64,000 nt of DNA from Alcanivoracaceae bacterium (GCA_029212745.1 JARGOL010000012.1:36745-100744); one strand, 5' to 3'. Numbered from the stretch's first letter, positions 17,284 through 25,892 are shown. The notes: a model not told the origin generated them from the letters alone. Numbers and translations: made by a program.

Positions 17284-18084
17284 ATGAAAAGTGAAATTCT
17301 GCCGGCAGACCTGTTTGCCGGTGATGTTGCCCTGATTACCGGGGGCGGTTCCGGCATCAACCGGGGCATTGCCCGAATGATGGCCAACCATGGTGCGCGT
17401 GTCGTGATCATTGGCAGGCGCCAGGAAAAACTGGATGAAACCTGTGCCCTGATTGCGGAGCACGGCGGTGAGGCCGTGGGTTATTCCGCGGATGTGCGCG
17501 ACGCGGATGCCATGGCAGAGGCCGCGCGCCAGGGTGCCGAACGATTCGGCCCCTACACCGTGGTGGTGGCCGGTGCCGCCGGGAATTTCCTGGCGCCGGC
17601 CGACCAGCTGTCTGCCAATGGTTTCAGCGCAGTGGTGGATATCGACCTGAAGGGTACCTTCCATACCTTCAAGGCCTGCCGCCCCCATTTTGCTGACAGC
17701 AATGTGCGTTGCCTGGCGATCACGGCGCCGCAGTCGCAGATGCCGATGCCTTTCCAGAGCCATGTCTGCGCGGCCAAATCCGCCATCGATATGCTGGTGA
17801 AGACGCTGGCGCTGGAATGGGGAGCGTCTGGCGTGCGGCTGAACGCACTGTCCCCCGGCTATGTGCAGGGCACGGTGGGCGGCGACCTGCTGGCGGCGGG
17901 CAAGGCCGACACCATCAGCGCACGCCTGCCGGTGCCCCGTTTCACCAACGTTGAAGAAATGGCGCAGATGGCGCTGGTGTTGCTGAGCCCGTTGACGGCC
18001 TACATGACCGGGCAGGTGGTAGCGCTGGATGGCGGCGTCAACCTGCTCGGGGGCGCCGCCATGACGGAGATTGCCGGTGGTTGA
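17284..18084 (+). CDS. SDR-family protein resembling 2,4-dienoyl-CoA reductase
   Basis: This 266-residue Rossmann protein has the cofactor motif TGGGSGINRGIA (residues 19-30) and GRRQEK, which favours NADP. The usual catalytic Tyr of YxxxK is absent: the aligned stretch is HVCAAKSAIDM, with K165 kept and Val at the Tyr position. Lack of that Tyr is a feature of the 2,4-dienoyl-CoA reductase branch, which uses other residues. The reaction would reduce 2,4-dienoyl-CoA during oxidation of unsaturated fatty acids. It is followed by HIT, CPXCG and enoyl-CoA isomerase-like genes with tight or overlapping junctions. Confidence 0.8.
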   Translation: MKSEILPADLFAGDVALITGGGSGINRGIARMMANHGARVVIIGRRQEKLDETCALIAEHGGEAVGYSADVRDADAMAEAARQGAERFGPYTVVVAGAAGNFLAPADQLSANGFSAVVDIDLKGTFHTFKACRPHFADSNVRCLAITAPQSQMPMPFQSHVCAAKSAIDMLVKTLALEWGASGVRLNALSPGYVQGTVGGDLLAAGKADTISARLPVPRFTNVEEMAQMALVLLSPLTAYMTGQVVALDGGVNLLGGAAMTEIAGG

Positions 18085-18490
18085 GTTGCACCCGCGCCTG
18101 CAGCAGGATACGCGCGCGTTGGGCGAGACGCCGCTGTGCTGGATTCGCTACATGAATGATCGCCGGTTTCCCTGGCTGATCCTGGTGCCACGTGTGGCAG
18201 GCGTGACCGAGTGGCATGAACTCGCCGTGCAGCAGCAGCAGGAGCTGCTGGCGCTGGTCAATCGTTGTGCCGAAAACCTCAAACGTGTGGCGGCTGTGGA
18301 CAAGATCAACATCGGCGCGCTCGGTAACCTTGTGCCGCAGTTGCACGTCCATGTGATTGGTCGTCATGACGGCGACCCGTGCTGGCCCGGGCCAGTGTGG
18401 GGAAACGGCGCGCCGCAACCCTGGCCAGAGGGCGAGTCGCCGGACTGGCTACAGCCGCTGCGCGAATCGCTGAGTGACCGTTGTGCTTGA
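18077..18490 (+). CDS. HIT-domain protein
   Basis: This 137-residue protein has the histidine-triad segment LHVHVIGRHDGD near residue 95 in a HIT fold (ETPLCWIRYMNDRRFPWLILVPR). HIT proteins hydrolyse nucleotide phosphoramidates or related nucleotide conjugates. The GTG at 18077 is the preferred start because GGAG ends seven bases before it; a TTG at 18071 is possible but too close. It overlaps the upstream dehydrogenase gene by 8 bp, so translation is probably coupled. Confidence 0.83.
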   Translation: MVELHPRLQQDTRALGETPLCWIRYMNDRRFPWLILVPRVAGVTEWHELAVQQQQELLALVNRCAENLKRVAAVDKINIGALGNLVPQLHVHVIGRHDGDPCWPGPVWGNGAPQPWPEGESPDWLQPLRESLSDRCA

Positions 18491-18668
18491 AGAAGTGATG
18501 ATCAGTTGCCCGTATTGTGGTGAGGCATTCACCGTGCTGGTGGATTGTTCCGCGGGCGACCAGCAGTACATAGAGGATTGTCAGGTATGTTGCCGGCCCA
18601 TGGTGCTGGCGGTGCACCTGGATGAACAGGGCCGGCCCGCTGTCGAGCCGCGCCGTGATGATGAATGA
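18483..18668 (+). CDS. CPXCG-motif cysteine-rich protein (about 61 aa)
   Basis: A small protein with ISCPYCGE near residue 8 and DCQVCCRPM near residue 34, giving two cysteine pairs that should hold zinc. This is the CPXCG family, small conserved proteins of unknown function. Family members usually begin Met-Leu-Glu just before the first motif, which favours the GTG at 18483 (then L-E-E); a GTG at 18474 and an ATG at 18498 are alternatives. It overlaps the HIT gene and lies 12 bp before the isomerase gene. Confidence 0.8.
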   Translation: MLEEVMISCPYCGEAFTVLVDCSAGDQQYIEDCQVCCRPMVLAVHLDEQGRPAVEPRRDDE

Positions 18669-18680
18669 ATGGAGTACCCG

Positions 18681-19460
18681 ATGGCTGCAGCCAGTGAATT
18701 TGTAAATGTTTCTGTTGATCAGGGCGTGATGGAAATCAGCCTGCAACGCCCCGAGCGCAAGAACGCACTTACCCATGATATGTACACGGCGCTGAGCGCG
18801 GCCATGGACGAAGCCGAGGCCACGCCTTCCGTGCGTGTAATGCTGCTGACAGGCACGCAGGACTGCTTCACGGCCGGCAATGACATGCTCGATTTTCTCA
18901 ATAATCCCCCCAAAGGCGACAACAGTCCGGTGATGATTTTCCTGCGCAAGCTGGTGGAAATCAGCAAGCCGCTGGTGGCGGCCGTGAATGGGCCGGCCGT
19001 GGGTGTCGGCACCACCCTGCTGTTTCACTGTGACCTGGTGTTTGTGGCGCGCGGGGCACGCTTGCAGATGCCTTTCACCAGCCTGGGCCTGTGCCCGGAG
19101 GCCGGTTCGTCCATGCTGCTGCCGATGATCGTCGGTCACCAGCGAGCTGCCGAGCTGCTCATGCAGAGCAAGGTCATTGACGGCGAAAAGGCCGAGCGTA
19201 TCGGTATCGCCAACGCGGTTTTCGATGACAACGATTATCTGGTGCGTGCCCGTGAGGAGAGCCGCAAACTGGCCGCGCAACCGGCGGCTGCAGTACGCCT
19301 GACCAAGCAGTTGCTGAAGGCCCCGTACATTGATCAGCTGCGCGCGCACATGAAGGAAGAGGGCGACCTGTTCGGCGAGCGTCTCGAATCACCCGAGGCC
19401 CGCGAAGCCATGAGTGCGTTTGTGGAAAAGCGCAAGCCGGACTTCAGTCAGTTTGACTGA
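18681..19460 (+). CDS. Enoyl-CoA hydratase/isomerase family protein, likely enoyl-CoA delta-isomerase
   Basis: This 259-residue crotonase-fold protein has the oxyanion-hole segments NALTHDMYTAL and AVNGPAVGVGTTL. One acidic residue, E140 in SLGLCPEAGSS, lies where peroxisomal delta3,delta2-enoyl-CoA isomerases keep their only catalytic Glu, so isomerase activity is more likely than hydratase activity. It would move cis/trans-3 double bonds to trans-2 in unsaturated acyl-CoAs, complementing the dienoyl-CoA-reductase-like protein upstream. GGAG sits six bases before the ATG at 18681. Its last 17 bp overlap the convergent TetR gene. Confidence 0.85.
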   Translation: MAAASEFVNVSVDQGVMEISLQRPERKNALTHDMYTALSAAMDEAEATPSVRVMLLTGTQDCFTAGNDMLDFLNNPPKGDNSPVMIFLRKLVEISKPLVAAVNGPAVGVGTTLLFHCDLVFVARGARLQMPFTSLGLCPEAGSSMLLPMIVGHQRAAELLMQSKVIDGEKAERIGIANAVFDDNDYLVRAREESRKLAAQPAAAVRLTKQLLKAPYIDQLRAHMKEEGDLFGERLESPEAREAMSAFVEKRKPDFSQFD

Positions 19461-20028
19461 CCGGTTGCAGCAGTACCTGTACGAGCTGGCCATTGAAGCA
19501 CTGGGTCAGCACTTCAGAGACCTCGCGCGGCGACTGCTTCCAGTCGTCGCGCAACCATTGCCGAACGGTATGGAAGCAGGCACCGGCCAACAGGGCTGTC
19601 AGCAATGACAGTTTGCCGCTGTGAATCGGCGGCTGGCCTTTCTGGCGCAGCATGCTGCCCACCATGCGGGCGAAGTACTTGCGCAGCTGGCTGGTGAAGA
19701 TGTCGTCTGCACCACTGTCCACCAGGGCCCGGATCAACCGCGGGTTGTGGTAGGCCACGGTGGCGGCCATGAAGTTCAGCGCCATCGACAGGCTGTCGTC
19801 AAAGTTCTCCAGGTAGGGGCCGGCCTGGTCATAGAATTCCTCGAACATGGCATCGGCCGTGGCCCGGAACAGCTCTTCGCGTGAGTGGTAATAGCGGTAA
19901 AGGGTGGGCCGGGACACACCGGCCTGCCGCGCCACGTCACCCATACGCACCTGGCTGTAGCCGACGTCCATCAACCGCGCCACAAATGCCTCCCGGCACC
20001 GGGCGGCGGTATCTTCCTGTCTGTCCAT
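19444..20028 (-). CDS. TetR-family transcriptional regulator
   Basis: This 194-residue protein has an N-terminal helix-turn-helix (MGDVARQAGVSRPTLYRYYHSREELF, residues about 28-53) typical of TetR repressors, and a helical ligand domain. The start is the ATG at 20028; a TTG nine bases earlier is possible, and neither has a strong ribosome binding site. It is divergent from the desaturase gene with a 172-bp gap that holds a perfect short palindrome, so it probably controls that gene, and may respond to a fatty-acid-derived ligand. Confidence 0.87.
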   Translation of the reverse strand: MDRQEDTAARCREAFVARLMDVGYSQVRMGDVARQAGVSRPTLYRYYHSREELFRATADAMFEEFYDQAGPYLENFDDSLSMALNFMAATVAYHNPRLIRALVDSGADDIFTSQLRKYFARMVGSMLRQKGQPPIHSGKLSLLTALLAGACFHTVRQWLRDDWKQSPREVSEVLTQCFNGQLVQVLLQPVSQTD

Positions 20029-20132
20029 GAAACACAATCCATTTTCTGTAATGCATCAGCCGCAGCATAACCGCCTCTACCGGGGCCTGTCAGCGCCGGT
20101 ATACACCGCTGGTGGCTTTGCGCATTACAAAT

Positions 20133-20145
20133 GACAGTATCTGTC
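20133..20145. promoter_or_regulatory. Candidate TetR operator
   Basis: The perfect inverted repeat GACAG-TAT-CTGTC lies in the TetR/desaturase intergenic region, 56 bp upstream of the desaturase start. Its size and place suit a TetR half-site pair, but it is short. Confidence 0.35.
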
Positions 20146-20200
20146 TCGTGTGCTGCTGCATCATGCAAGGGATAAAGGGCGGTGACCAAGGAGAAACGCC

Positions 20201-21091
20201 ATGTCCGAACACCATGATGACGCGGTGCAGTTTGCTGCACTCAGGAAGCGACCAGATGTGGCCTGGCCCACCGTGCTGCTACTGCTGGCATGCCACAGCG
20301 CGATTTTCGGCAGCTGGTACCTGGTGCTGACCGGGAGCATGAATGTCTGGGCGGGCTGCCTGGTAAATTCCGTCGCCATGTATTTCCTGTTCAGCCCCAT
20401 CCACGACGCCATTCACCGCAGCATGAGCATGAATGACCGCCTCAATGAGTTTTTCATGTACCTGATCCTGCTGCCCATTGCACCGCTCTCCAATGGCAGG
20501 CTGTTGCGGCTGATGCACTTCCGGCATCACCGTTTTGCCAATGACCCGGAGAAGGACCCCGATCACTTCACCATGACGGCGCCGTTCAAGACCCTGTGGA
20601 TCTGGTTCTTCTGGGATTTCTGGTACCTGATCCATTACCTGAAGAACAAGGACGCTGTGCCCGACTGTGGCAACCCCCTGCGTGACACCGTGGTGGTCTG
20701 GGTGCTGGCCATTGGCCTGGGTATCTACTACCCCATGGAAGTGCTGTGCCTGTGGTTCATCCCGTCGCGCATGATGGCGTGGCTGATTGCCGCCGTGTTC
20801 ATGTACCTGCCGCACTGGCCGCACGACGTGCGCCATGAGGATGATGCCTGGCAGGCCACCCATTTCCGTCGCGGGCTGGACTGGCTGCTGACGCCGCTGA
20901 TGGGCTACCAGAATTATCATCTGGTGCATCACCTGTACCCCACTGTGCCGTTCTATCGCTACCGGAAGATCTGGTTGGCGCGGCGGCAATTCCACGAAGC
21001 ACAGAATCCATCTTACGTGGATGGTTTGCGGCTGGCGCCGGAGCGTGTCCGTTCGCCACGCGAGGACAACGGCGCCGGAGAACGGGTCTGA
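20201..21091 (+). CDS. Membrane fatty acid desaturase-type di-iron protein
   Basis: This 296-residue membrane protein has the three histidine boxes of the desaturase/hydroxylase superfamily: HDAIH (about residue 68), HFRHH (about 106) and HLVHH (about 245). Hydrophobic segments lie at about residues 23-45, 50-66, 85-100, 170-188 and 195-210. It should hold a di-iron centre and desaturate or hydroxylate a lipid-like substrate; the substrate is not readable from sequence. AAGGAGA precedes the start. It is divergent from a TetR gene and lies upstream of the sulfotransferase/glycosyltransferase group. Confidence 0.85.
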   Translation: MSEHHDDAVQFAALRKRPDVAWPTVLLLLACHSAIFGSWYLVLTGSMNVWAGCLVNSVAMYFLFSPIHDAIHRSMSMNDRLNEFFMYLILLPIAPLSNGRLLRLMHFRHHRFANDPEKDPDHFTMTAPFKTLWIWFFWDFWYLIHYLKNKDAVPDCGNPLRDTVVVWVLAIGLGIYYPMEVLCLWFIPSRMMAWLIAAVFMYLPHWPHDVRHEDDAWQATHFRRGLDWLLTPLMGYQNYHLVHHLYPTVPFYRYRKIWLARRQFHEAQNPSYVDGLRLAPERVRSPREDNGAGERV

Positions 21092-21140
21092 AGCGTCGTC
21101 TGTCATAATCCTGTCGCATGGGGTGGTCATCCTGTGATGG

Positions 21141-22292
21141 ATGACTCTCCCCGGCAAGTACCTGCAGCTGTTCCTGGCCACCTGGCGTCCACGCCCAGGC
21201 AGTGCCTACGGTGTTACTGATTGTCGCCGGTTTCTGGTCATGTTGCTGTTCTGGCCAGTGTTCCTGTCGCTGGTGCTGGTCAACAGTACCTGCCTGTTGC
21301 TGGACCACCTTTTCTTTCCGCGTTTTCGGCGCGTGCCGGTGATTGAGCCCGTTTTCGTGGTGGGCGTGCCGCGCTCGGGGACCACCTTCATGCATCGCCT
21401 GCTGGCACTGGATGACGGGCGTTTCACCACCACGGCCCTGTGGGAGTTGCTGTTTGCACCGTCGATCCTGCAGCGGCGCTTGTGGATGGCGCTGGCCCGG
21501 GTCGATGGCATGCTGGGTGGCCCCTGCCGCCGCCTGTTGCTGTGGCTGGAACGACGCATGCTGGGCAGGCTGGATGATGTGCACAGGACCGGTCTGCTGG
21601 CCCCGGAGGAAGACTACCTGGCACTGGCACCGGTGCTTGGTTGTTTCCTGCTGATCCTGCCATTTGGTGATCCCTCCCTGTGGCGGCTTGCCTACTTTGA
21701 CCAGCAGCTGTCGGCAGCCGAGCAGGAGCGCATACTGGGCTACTACTCCCGCCTGGTTCAGCGCCACCTGTATGTGCACGGCCAGCACAAGACGTTCCTT
21801 TCCAAGAACCCTTCCTTTACCCCGATGATGGACGGTTTGCGACGCCACTTTCCGGATGCACGTTTGATTGGCTGTGTGCGTAATCCGGCGCGCTCGGTGC
21901 CATCGCAGATCAGTGCCATCCTGGTGGGGGCGCGATTGTTTTCGACACGGGTGGACAGCGACTGGTGGCGGGAGGGTTTGTCAGAAATGCTGCGCTATTA
22001 CTACCGCCGCTTGCTTGCCGACTTGCCGGCGATGGCGCCACATCAGGCCAGGCTGGTGCCGCTGGAAAGCATTGCTGACTGCCCGCTGGAGGGTATCCAG
22101 GCGCTTTACCGGCAGTTCGGCTTGTTGATGCATCGCGACTACCGTGCCCGGCTGGTGATCGAGAACGAAAAGGCGCGCGCCTATCGAAGTGGTCATGGCT
22201 ACAGCAGCAAGTCACTGGGTGTCTGCGAGGCGCATCTGGCGCAACGTTTCGACTTTGTTTTCGACGCCCTGTCCTATCCTCGCCCCGGCTGA
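21141..22292 (+). CDS. Sulfotransferase family protein
   Basis: This 383-residue protein has a hydrophobic N-terminal segment (about residues 31-56). The PAPS 5'-phosphosulfate-binding loop is GVPRSGTTFMH (75-85) and the 3'-phosphate region is CVRNPARSVPSQ (R247, S252 or S255). It should transfer sulfate from PAPS to a hydroxyl or amino group, at the membrane given the N-terminal segment. The acceptor is unknown; neighbouring glycosyltransferase and deacetylase-like genes suggest a glycan or glycolipid. No strong ribosome binding site is seen, and it follows the desaturase by 49 bp. Confidence 0.83.
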   Translation: MTLPGKYLQLFLATWRPRPGSAYGVTDCRRFLVMLLFWPVFLSLVLVNSTCLLLDHLFFPRFRRVPVIEPVFVVGVPRSGTTFMHRLLALDDGRFTTTALWELLFAPSILQRRLWMALARVDGMLGGPCRRLLLWLERRMLGRLDDVHRTGLLAPEEDYLALAPVLGCFLLILPFGDPSLWRLAYFDQQLSAAEQERILGYYSRLVQRHLYVHGQHKTFLSKNPSFTPMMDGLRRHFPDARLIGCVRNPARSVPSQISAILVGARLFSTRVDSDWWREGLSEMLRYYYRRLLADLPAMAPHQARLVPLESIADCPLEGIQALYRQFGLLMHRDYRARLVIENEKARAYRSGHGYSSKSLGVCEAHLAQRFDFVFDALSYPRPG

Positions 22293-22380
22293 AACATTCT
22301 CTTGCAAAGACAGTCCGCACACGTCCCTTGATGCCGGTCATGGTCATAAATCCGACATGGTCGCTACCCATACTGGTGCC

Positions 22381-23544
22381 ATGAATAACAAAACGCTCAA
22401 CGTACTGTTTGTCATGGATGCGTTATCGCAGCGCAACGGTGTCGGCTCCTACTACCACGACCTTGTGGCCCAGTTGTCCGAGCGGGTCGACAGGGTGGAA
22501 TTGGTGGCGCCGTCGCTGCAGTCTCCGCACCCGTGCCAGGGTATTGCCCTGCCCATGCCCGGTGATGATACCCAGCAGCTTTACCTGCCCAGATTGCGGC
22601 AGCTCACTCATGCCATTCGTGAACAACGGCCCGATGTCATGGTGGTGCCCGGACCGGGTGTGTTCTCCATCGTTGCGCAATGGATCGCCCGCCGCGAGGG
22701 TATTCCGGTATGTGTCATTCACCAGACCGATTACGACCGGCTGGCGGGCCTTTATTACGGCGGGTGGCGTGGCCGGTTTTTTGCCGTGCTGATGCGGGCC
22801 CTGACCCGGATGATGTTCAGGCAGGCGTCGGCCGTGGCAACGATCAGTGAGATGTTGCGCGACCAGATGCGTCGGCTGGGGGCGGCGGGCGCGCGCGTAC
22901 TGGCGACTCCGTTGGCCCGACAGTTTGTGCAGACGCCCCGGCCTGCCCGCTTTGATCATCTTGAACGGCTGCTGTTCGTGGGCAGGTTGGCGCCGGAAAA
23001 GAACCTGCCCGCGGTGCTGGACCTGGCCAGGGCCCGGCCGGATATCGAGGTGGCTATCGCAGGGGATGGCCCCCTGCGGGCCTGTGTCGAGGAAGCGGCC
23101 CGAGAGCTGGCAAACCTGCGTTTCCACGGTTGGTGTGACCGTGACCGTGTCCGTGACCTGATGGACGACAGCCAGGTGTTGCTGTTGCCTTCGCGGGTAG
23201 AGGCATTTGGCACAGTAGCCCTGGAGGCGATGGCGCGAGGCCGCCTGGTGCTGACAGCGCCAGGCTGTGGCATCAATGCCTGGCCGGGCATGACCAGCGC
23301 TATCTGGCCGCAGCGCGAAGGCGAGTCCCTTGCTGGCTGCCTGGCGCGTCTGGAGCAGCTGTCGCCGGCGCAGCGGTTGCTGCGCGCCAACCGGGGTCGC
23401 CAGCTGGCCTTGGCAGTGAACGAGCAGGCCATGCAGCAATGGCTGCAGCTGCTCCAGTATGCGACGTCCCGCCGTTCCACCCTGCCGACACCGATGTCTG
23501 CGGTCTACGCGCTTCTGCGTCGCATGGCGGATCAGCGCGCATGA
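22381..23544 (+). CDS. Glycosyltransferase family 4-type protein
   Basis: This 387-residue GT-B enzyme has an N-terminal acceptor domain beginning with a strand and glycine loop (LFVMDALSQRNGVGSYY). The C-terminal donor domain contains LLFVGRLAPEKNLPAVL, the AGDGPLR loop and an E-x7-E motif (E274 and E282 in RVEAFGTVALEAM). It resembles mannosyl/glucosyltransferases related to plant SQD2 and bacterial diacylglycerol glycosyltransferases (opening plus EKNL motif). Sugar and acceptor are unknown. The ATG at 22381 is chosen; an in-frame ATG at 22357 exists. It overlaps the next gene by four bases (ATGA). Confidence 0.87.
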   Translation: MNNKTLNVLFVMDALSQRNGVGSYYHDLVAQLSERVDRVELVAPSLQSPHPCQGIALPMPGDDTQQLYLPRLRQLTHAIREQRPDVMVVPGPGVFSIVAQWIARREGIPVCVIHQTDYDRLAGLYYGGWRGRFFAVLMRALTRMMFRQASAVATISEMLRDQMRRLGAAGARVLATPLARQFVQTPRPARFDHLERLLFVGRLAPEKNLPAVLDLARARPDIEVAIAGDGPLRACVEEAARELANLRFHGWCDRDRVRDLMDDSQVLLLPSRVEAFGTVALEAMARGRLVLTAPGCGINAWPGMTSAIWPQREGESLAGCLARLEQLSPAQRLLRANRGRQLALAVNEQAMQQWLQLLQYATSRRSTLPTPMSAVYALLRRMADQRA

Positions 23545-24275
23545 TGGTTCGGGCCATGGTGACCCTGCATGACGTCATGCCGGAAAGCCGATACGCGGTG
23601 GAGGGGCTGCTGTCCTTTCTTCGCGAGCACGTACCGCATCTCGAGCCAGCGGATATCACCTTGCTGGTTGTGCCCGGACGGGACTGGTCGTCTGCGGATC
23701 TGGCCTGGCTGCGCGAACTGGTGGCACAGGGGCATCCGCTGGCCGGGCATGGCTGGAGCCACCGGGCAAAACCGCCGGCGACGGTGTTTCATTGGCTGCA
23801 CAGCCTGCTTTTGTCCAGGGACGTTGCTGAACACCTGTCACGCTCTTCGTCATCCTGTTTCCAGCGGGTGCAGCGGTGTCACGACTGGTTTGCCGAGCAC
23901 GGTTTGCCGGTGCCGGCGATCTATGTGCCGCCTGCCTGGGCCCTTGGCAAGTTGGGGCCGCGTCACCGCGCTGCGCTTCCGTTCCGGTATTTCGAGGACC
24001 TGTTCGGGATACACGACAGCCAGCAAGCACGCTATTACCGTTTGCCCCTGGTGGGCTTTGAGGCGGATACGCCCTGGCGCGCCGGTGTCCTGCGCCTGCT
24101 GAATGCCTGGAGTCTGTTTCGCGCACGGCGAACCGACAGGGCCTTGCGGGTCGCGTTACACCCCAATGACAGCAGTTACCTGCTGGCCGTGGATATCGCC
24201 CGCTACCTCGGGGCTGTGCAGTGCTTCGCCGGTGTGGGGGACATTCACCCGGGCGGGCCCGAAATGGCCCGCTGA
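23541..24275 (+). CDS. DUF2334-type polysaccharide deacetylase-like protein
   Basis: This 244-residue protein begins VTLHDVMPES (D11) and has GHGWSH (H70 and H74), the metal-binding Asp and His-x3-His of NodB-type deacetylases, with a later LHPND segment. No signal peptide is evident, so it may act in the cytoplasm on a sugar nucleotide or lipid-linked sugar. It starts within the end of the glycosyltransferase gene (ATGA overlap), so the two are coupled and probably act on one product. It is convergent with the YajG-like gene. Confidence 0.78.
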   Translation: MMVRAMVTLHDVMPESRYAVEGLLSFLREHVPHLEPADITLLVVPGRDWSSADLAWLRELVAQGHPLAGHGWSHRAKPPATVFHWLHSLLLSRDVAEHLSRSSSSCFQRVQRCHDWFAEHGLPVPAIYVPPAWALGKLGPRHRAALPFRYFEDLFGIHDSQQARYYRLPLVGFEADTPWRAGVLRLLNAWSLFRARRTDRALRVALHPNDSSYLLAVDIARYLGAVQCFAGVGDIHPGGPEMAR

Positions 24276-24289
24276 GCCGGGGGTGGGTA

Positions 24290-24862
24290 TCACGGACGCG
24301 CCAGGAACTCGTGCAGGGCCGGGTCAGCCAGCAGCTTGTCCAGCGCCCGCTCCAGCACTTCATTGATCATGCGCTCGTTCTGTCGTGCTGTCGGTGTCAG
24401 TGGCTGGTTGAAGTCGCTGCTGGTGCGGTACACGCCGGTGTAGGTATCACCATCGGTATTGCTGGCAACGGCTTTCAGGCGGGCATTGACGCGCACCTCG
24501 TTGATCACGTGGCCCGCCTCCGGAATGTACTCCAGCGTGGTGATGCGCACTTCCAGCTTGCGGCTGTCGTCGCCGGGGTTGAATGCGTTGTAGCCGCGCG
24601 ACTGCAGGGCCTTCTTGAGGACCTCGGTGACCGCCTGCGGGACGTCATTGGCCGGGCGGATCAGGGATGTTTCGCTGTACACACCACCGCGGGTGCCGAA
24701 CTGCGTGTGCTCACGCTGGTCGACGACGCGCACGGCAACCGGCTGGTTGTTGCCCATGTTTTCACTGGATGGGGCCGGTGACGGCGCAATCTCAATCACC
24801 TGTGGGCTCAGGCCGCAGCCCGTGAGGATCAGTGCCAGCAGTGCGGGGACCAGGTTTCGCAT
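24290..24862 (-). CDS. YajG-family lipoprotein
   Basis: This 190-residue precursor has a lipoprotein signal ending in LILTGC (Cys16). The mature part (VAVRVVDQREHTQFGTRGG, then VLKKALQSRGYNAF) matches the YajG family of outer-membrane lipoproteins of unknown function. AGGAG lies eight bases before the ATG at 24862, which also places the signal peptide correctly; longer in-frame starts would bury it. It follows ispB by 55 bp on the same strand and may share its transcript. Confidence 0.85.
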   Translation of the reverse strand: MRNLVPALLALILTGCGLSPQVIEIAPSPAPSSENMGNNQPVAVRVVDQREHTQFGTRGGVYSETSLIRPANDVPQAVTEVLKKALQSRGYNAFNPGDDSRKLEVRITTLEYIPEAGHVINEVRVNARLKAVASNTDGDTYTGVYRTSSDFNQPLTPTARQNERMINEVLERALDKLLADPALHEFLARP

Positions 24863-24917
24863 GGGGTGCTCCTGCCGAAATACTCGGCCTGTTGAGTGTC
24901 GGGTTGTGCGCTGTGGT

Positions 24918-25892
24918 TCAGAAATGCCGGTCCACGGCATCCCGGGCCAGTTGCTCCAGGCTGTCACGGTACCCGGACGTCGCCACCGGGGCGAGTGCCT
25001 CATGGGCCAGCCGGGTCTGTTCACGGGCCTTTTCCATGGTGTACTCCAGGCCGCCGGACTGCTGGACGATATCGACAATGTCCTGCAGGTGTTCCAGTCC
25101 GCCGTGGCGAATGGCGTCGCGAATCAGCGCCGCCTGTGCCGCTGAGCCCTCGCGCATGGCGTGGATCAGGGGCAGGGTGGGTTTGCCCTCGGCCAGGTCG
25201 TCACCGACGTTCTTGCCCAGCTCATCGGCATCGCCGACGTAATCCAGCACATCATCCACCAGCTGGAAGGCAATACCCAGGTGGCGGCCATAGCTGGCCA
25301 GGCCCTGGCGGATGGCCGGGTCACCGGCGCCGGCACCGAGCACGGCGCCGGTTTCGGCGGCGGACTCGAACATCTTGGCGGTCTTGTGATGAATCACGCG
25401 CATGTAACGTTCTTCCGTGGTTTCCGGGTCGCGGCAGTTGATCAGCTGCAGCACCTCGCCCTCGGAAATGACGTTGGTGCTCTGCGCCAGAATCTCCATC
25501 AAGCGCTGGTCGCCCACCTCTACCACCAGCTGGAAAGCCCGCGAGATAAGGAAATCGCCCACCAGCACGCTGGCGGAGTTGCCATAGACCGCGTTCACCG
25601 TGGGTCGGCCGCGGCGCAGGGCGGACTCATCCACGACATCGTCGTGCAGCAGGGTGGCGGTGTGAAGGAACTCGATCACGGCGGCAATATTGACGTGCAG
25701 GTCGCCCTCATAACCGCAGGCCCGGGCGCTGAGTATCGACACCAGCGGGCGCAGCCGCTTGCCGCCAGAGCTGACGATATAGTCGCCCACCTCCCGGATC
25801 AGCGGGACATTGGAGTCCAGGTGCCGGTTGATGAACTGGTTGACCGCGTCAAAGTCATCGGCGACAACGGCGTAGATTGATTCGAAATCCAT
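24918..25892 (-). CDS. ispB: Polyprenyl (octaprenyl) diphosphate synthase
   Basis: This 324-residue protein has both aspartate-rich motifs of trans-prenyltransferases, LLHDDVVDES near residue 82 and FQLVDDVLDYVGD near residue 210, and the GGKRLRP motif near residue 43. It makes the long isoprenoid side chain of ubiquinone from farnesyl diphosphate and IPP. Small residues before the first DDxxD fit a long-chain product, but the exact length (C40 or C45) cannot be told. It is divergent from rplU, the conserved gammaproteobacterial arrangement. Confidence 0.93.
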   Translation of the reverse strand: MDFESIYAVVADDFDAVNQFINRHLDSNVPLIREVGDYIVSSGGKRLRPLVSILSARACGYEGDLHVNIAAVIEFLHTATLLHDDVVDESALRRGRPTVNAVYGNSASVLVGDFLISRAFQLVVEVGDQRLMEILAQSTNVISEGEVLQLINCRDPETTEERYMRVIHHKTAKMFESAAETGAVLGAGAGDPAIRQGLASYGRHLGIAFQLVDDVLDYVGDADELGKNVGDDLAEGKPTLPLIHAMREGSAAQAALIRDAIRHGGLEHLQDIVDIVQQSGGLEYTMEKAREQTRLAHEALAPVATSGYRDSLEQLARDAVDRHF

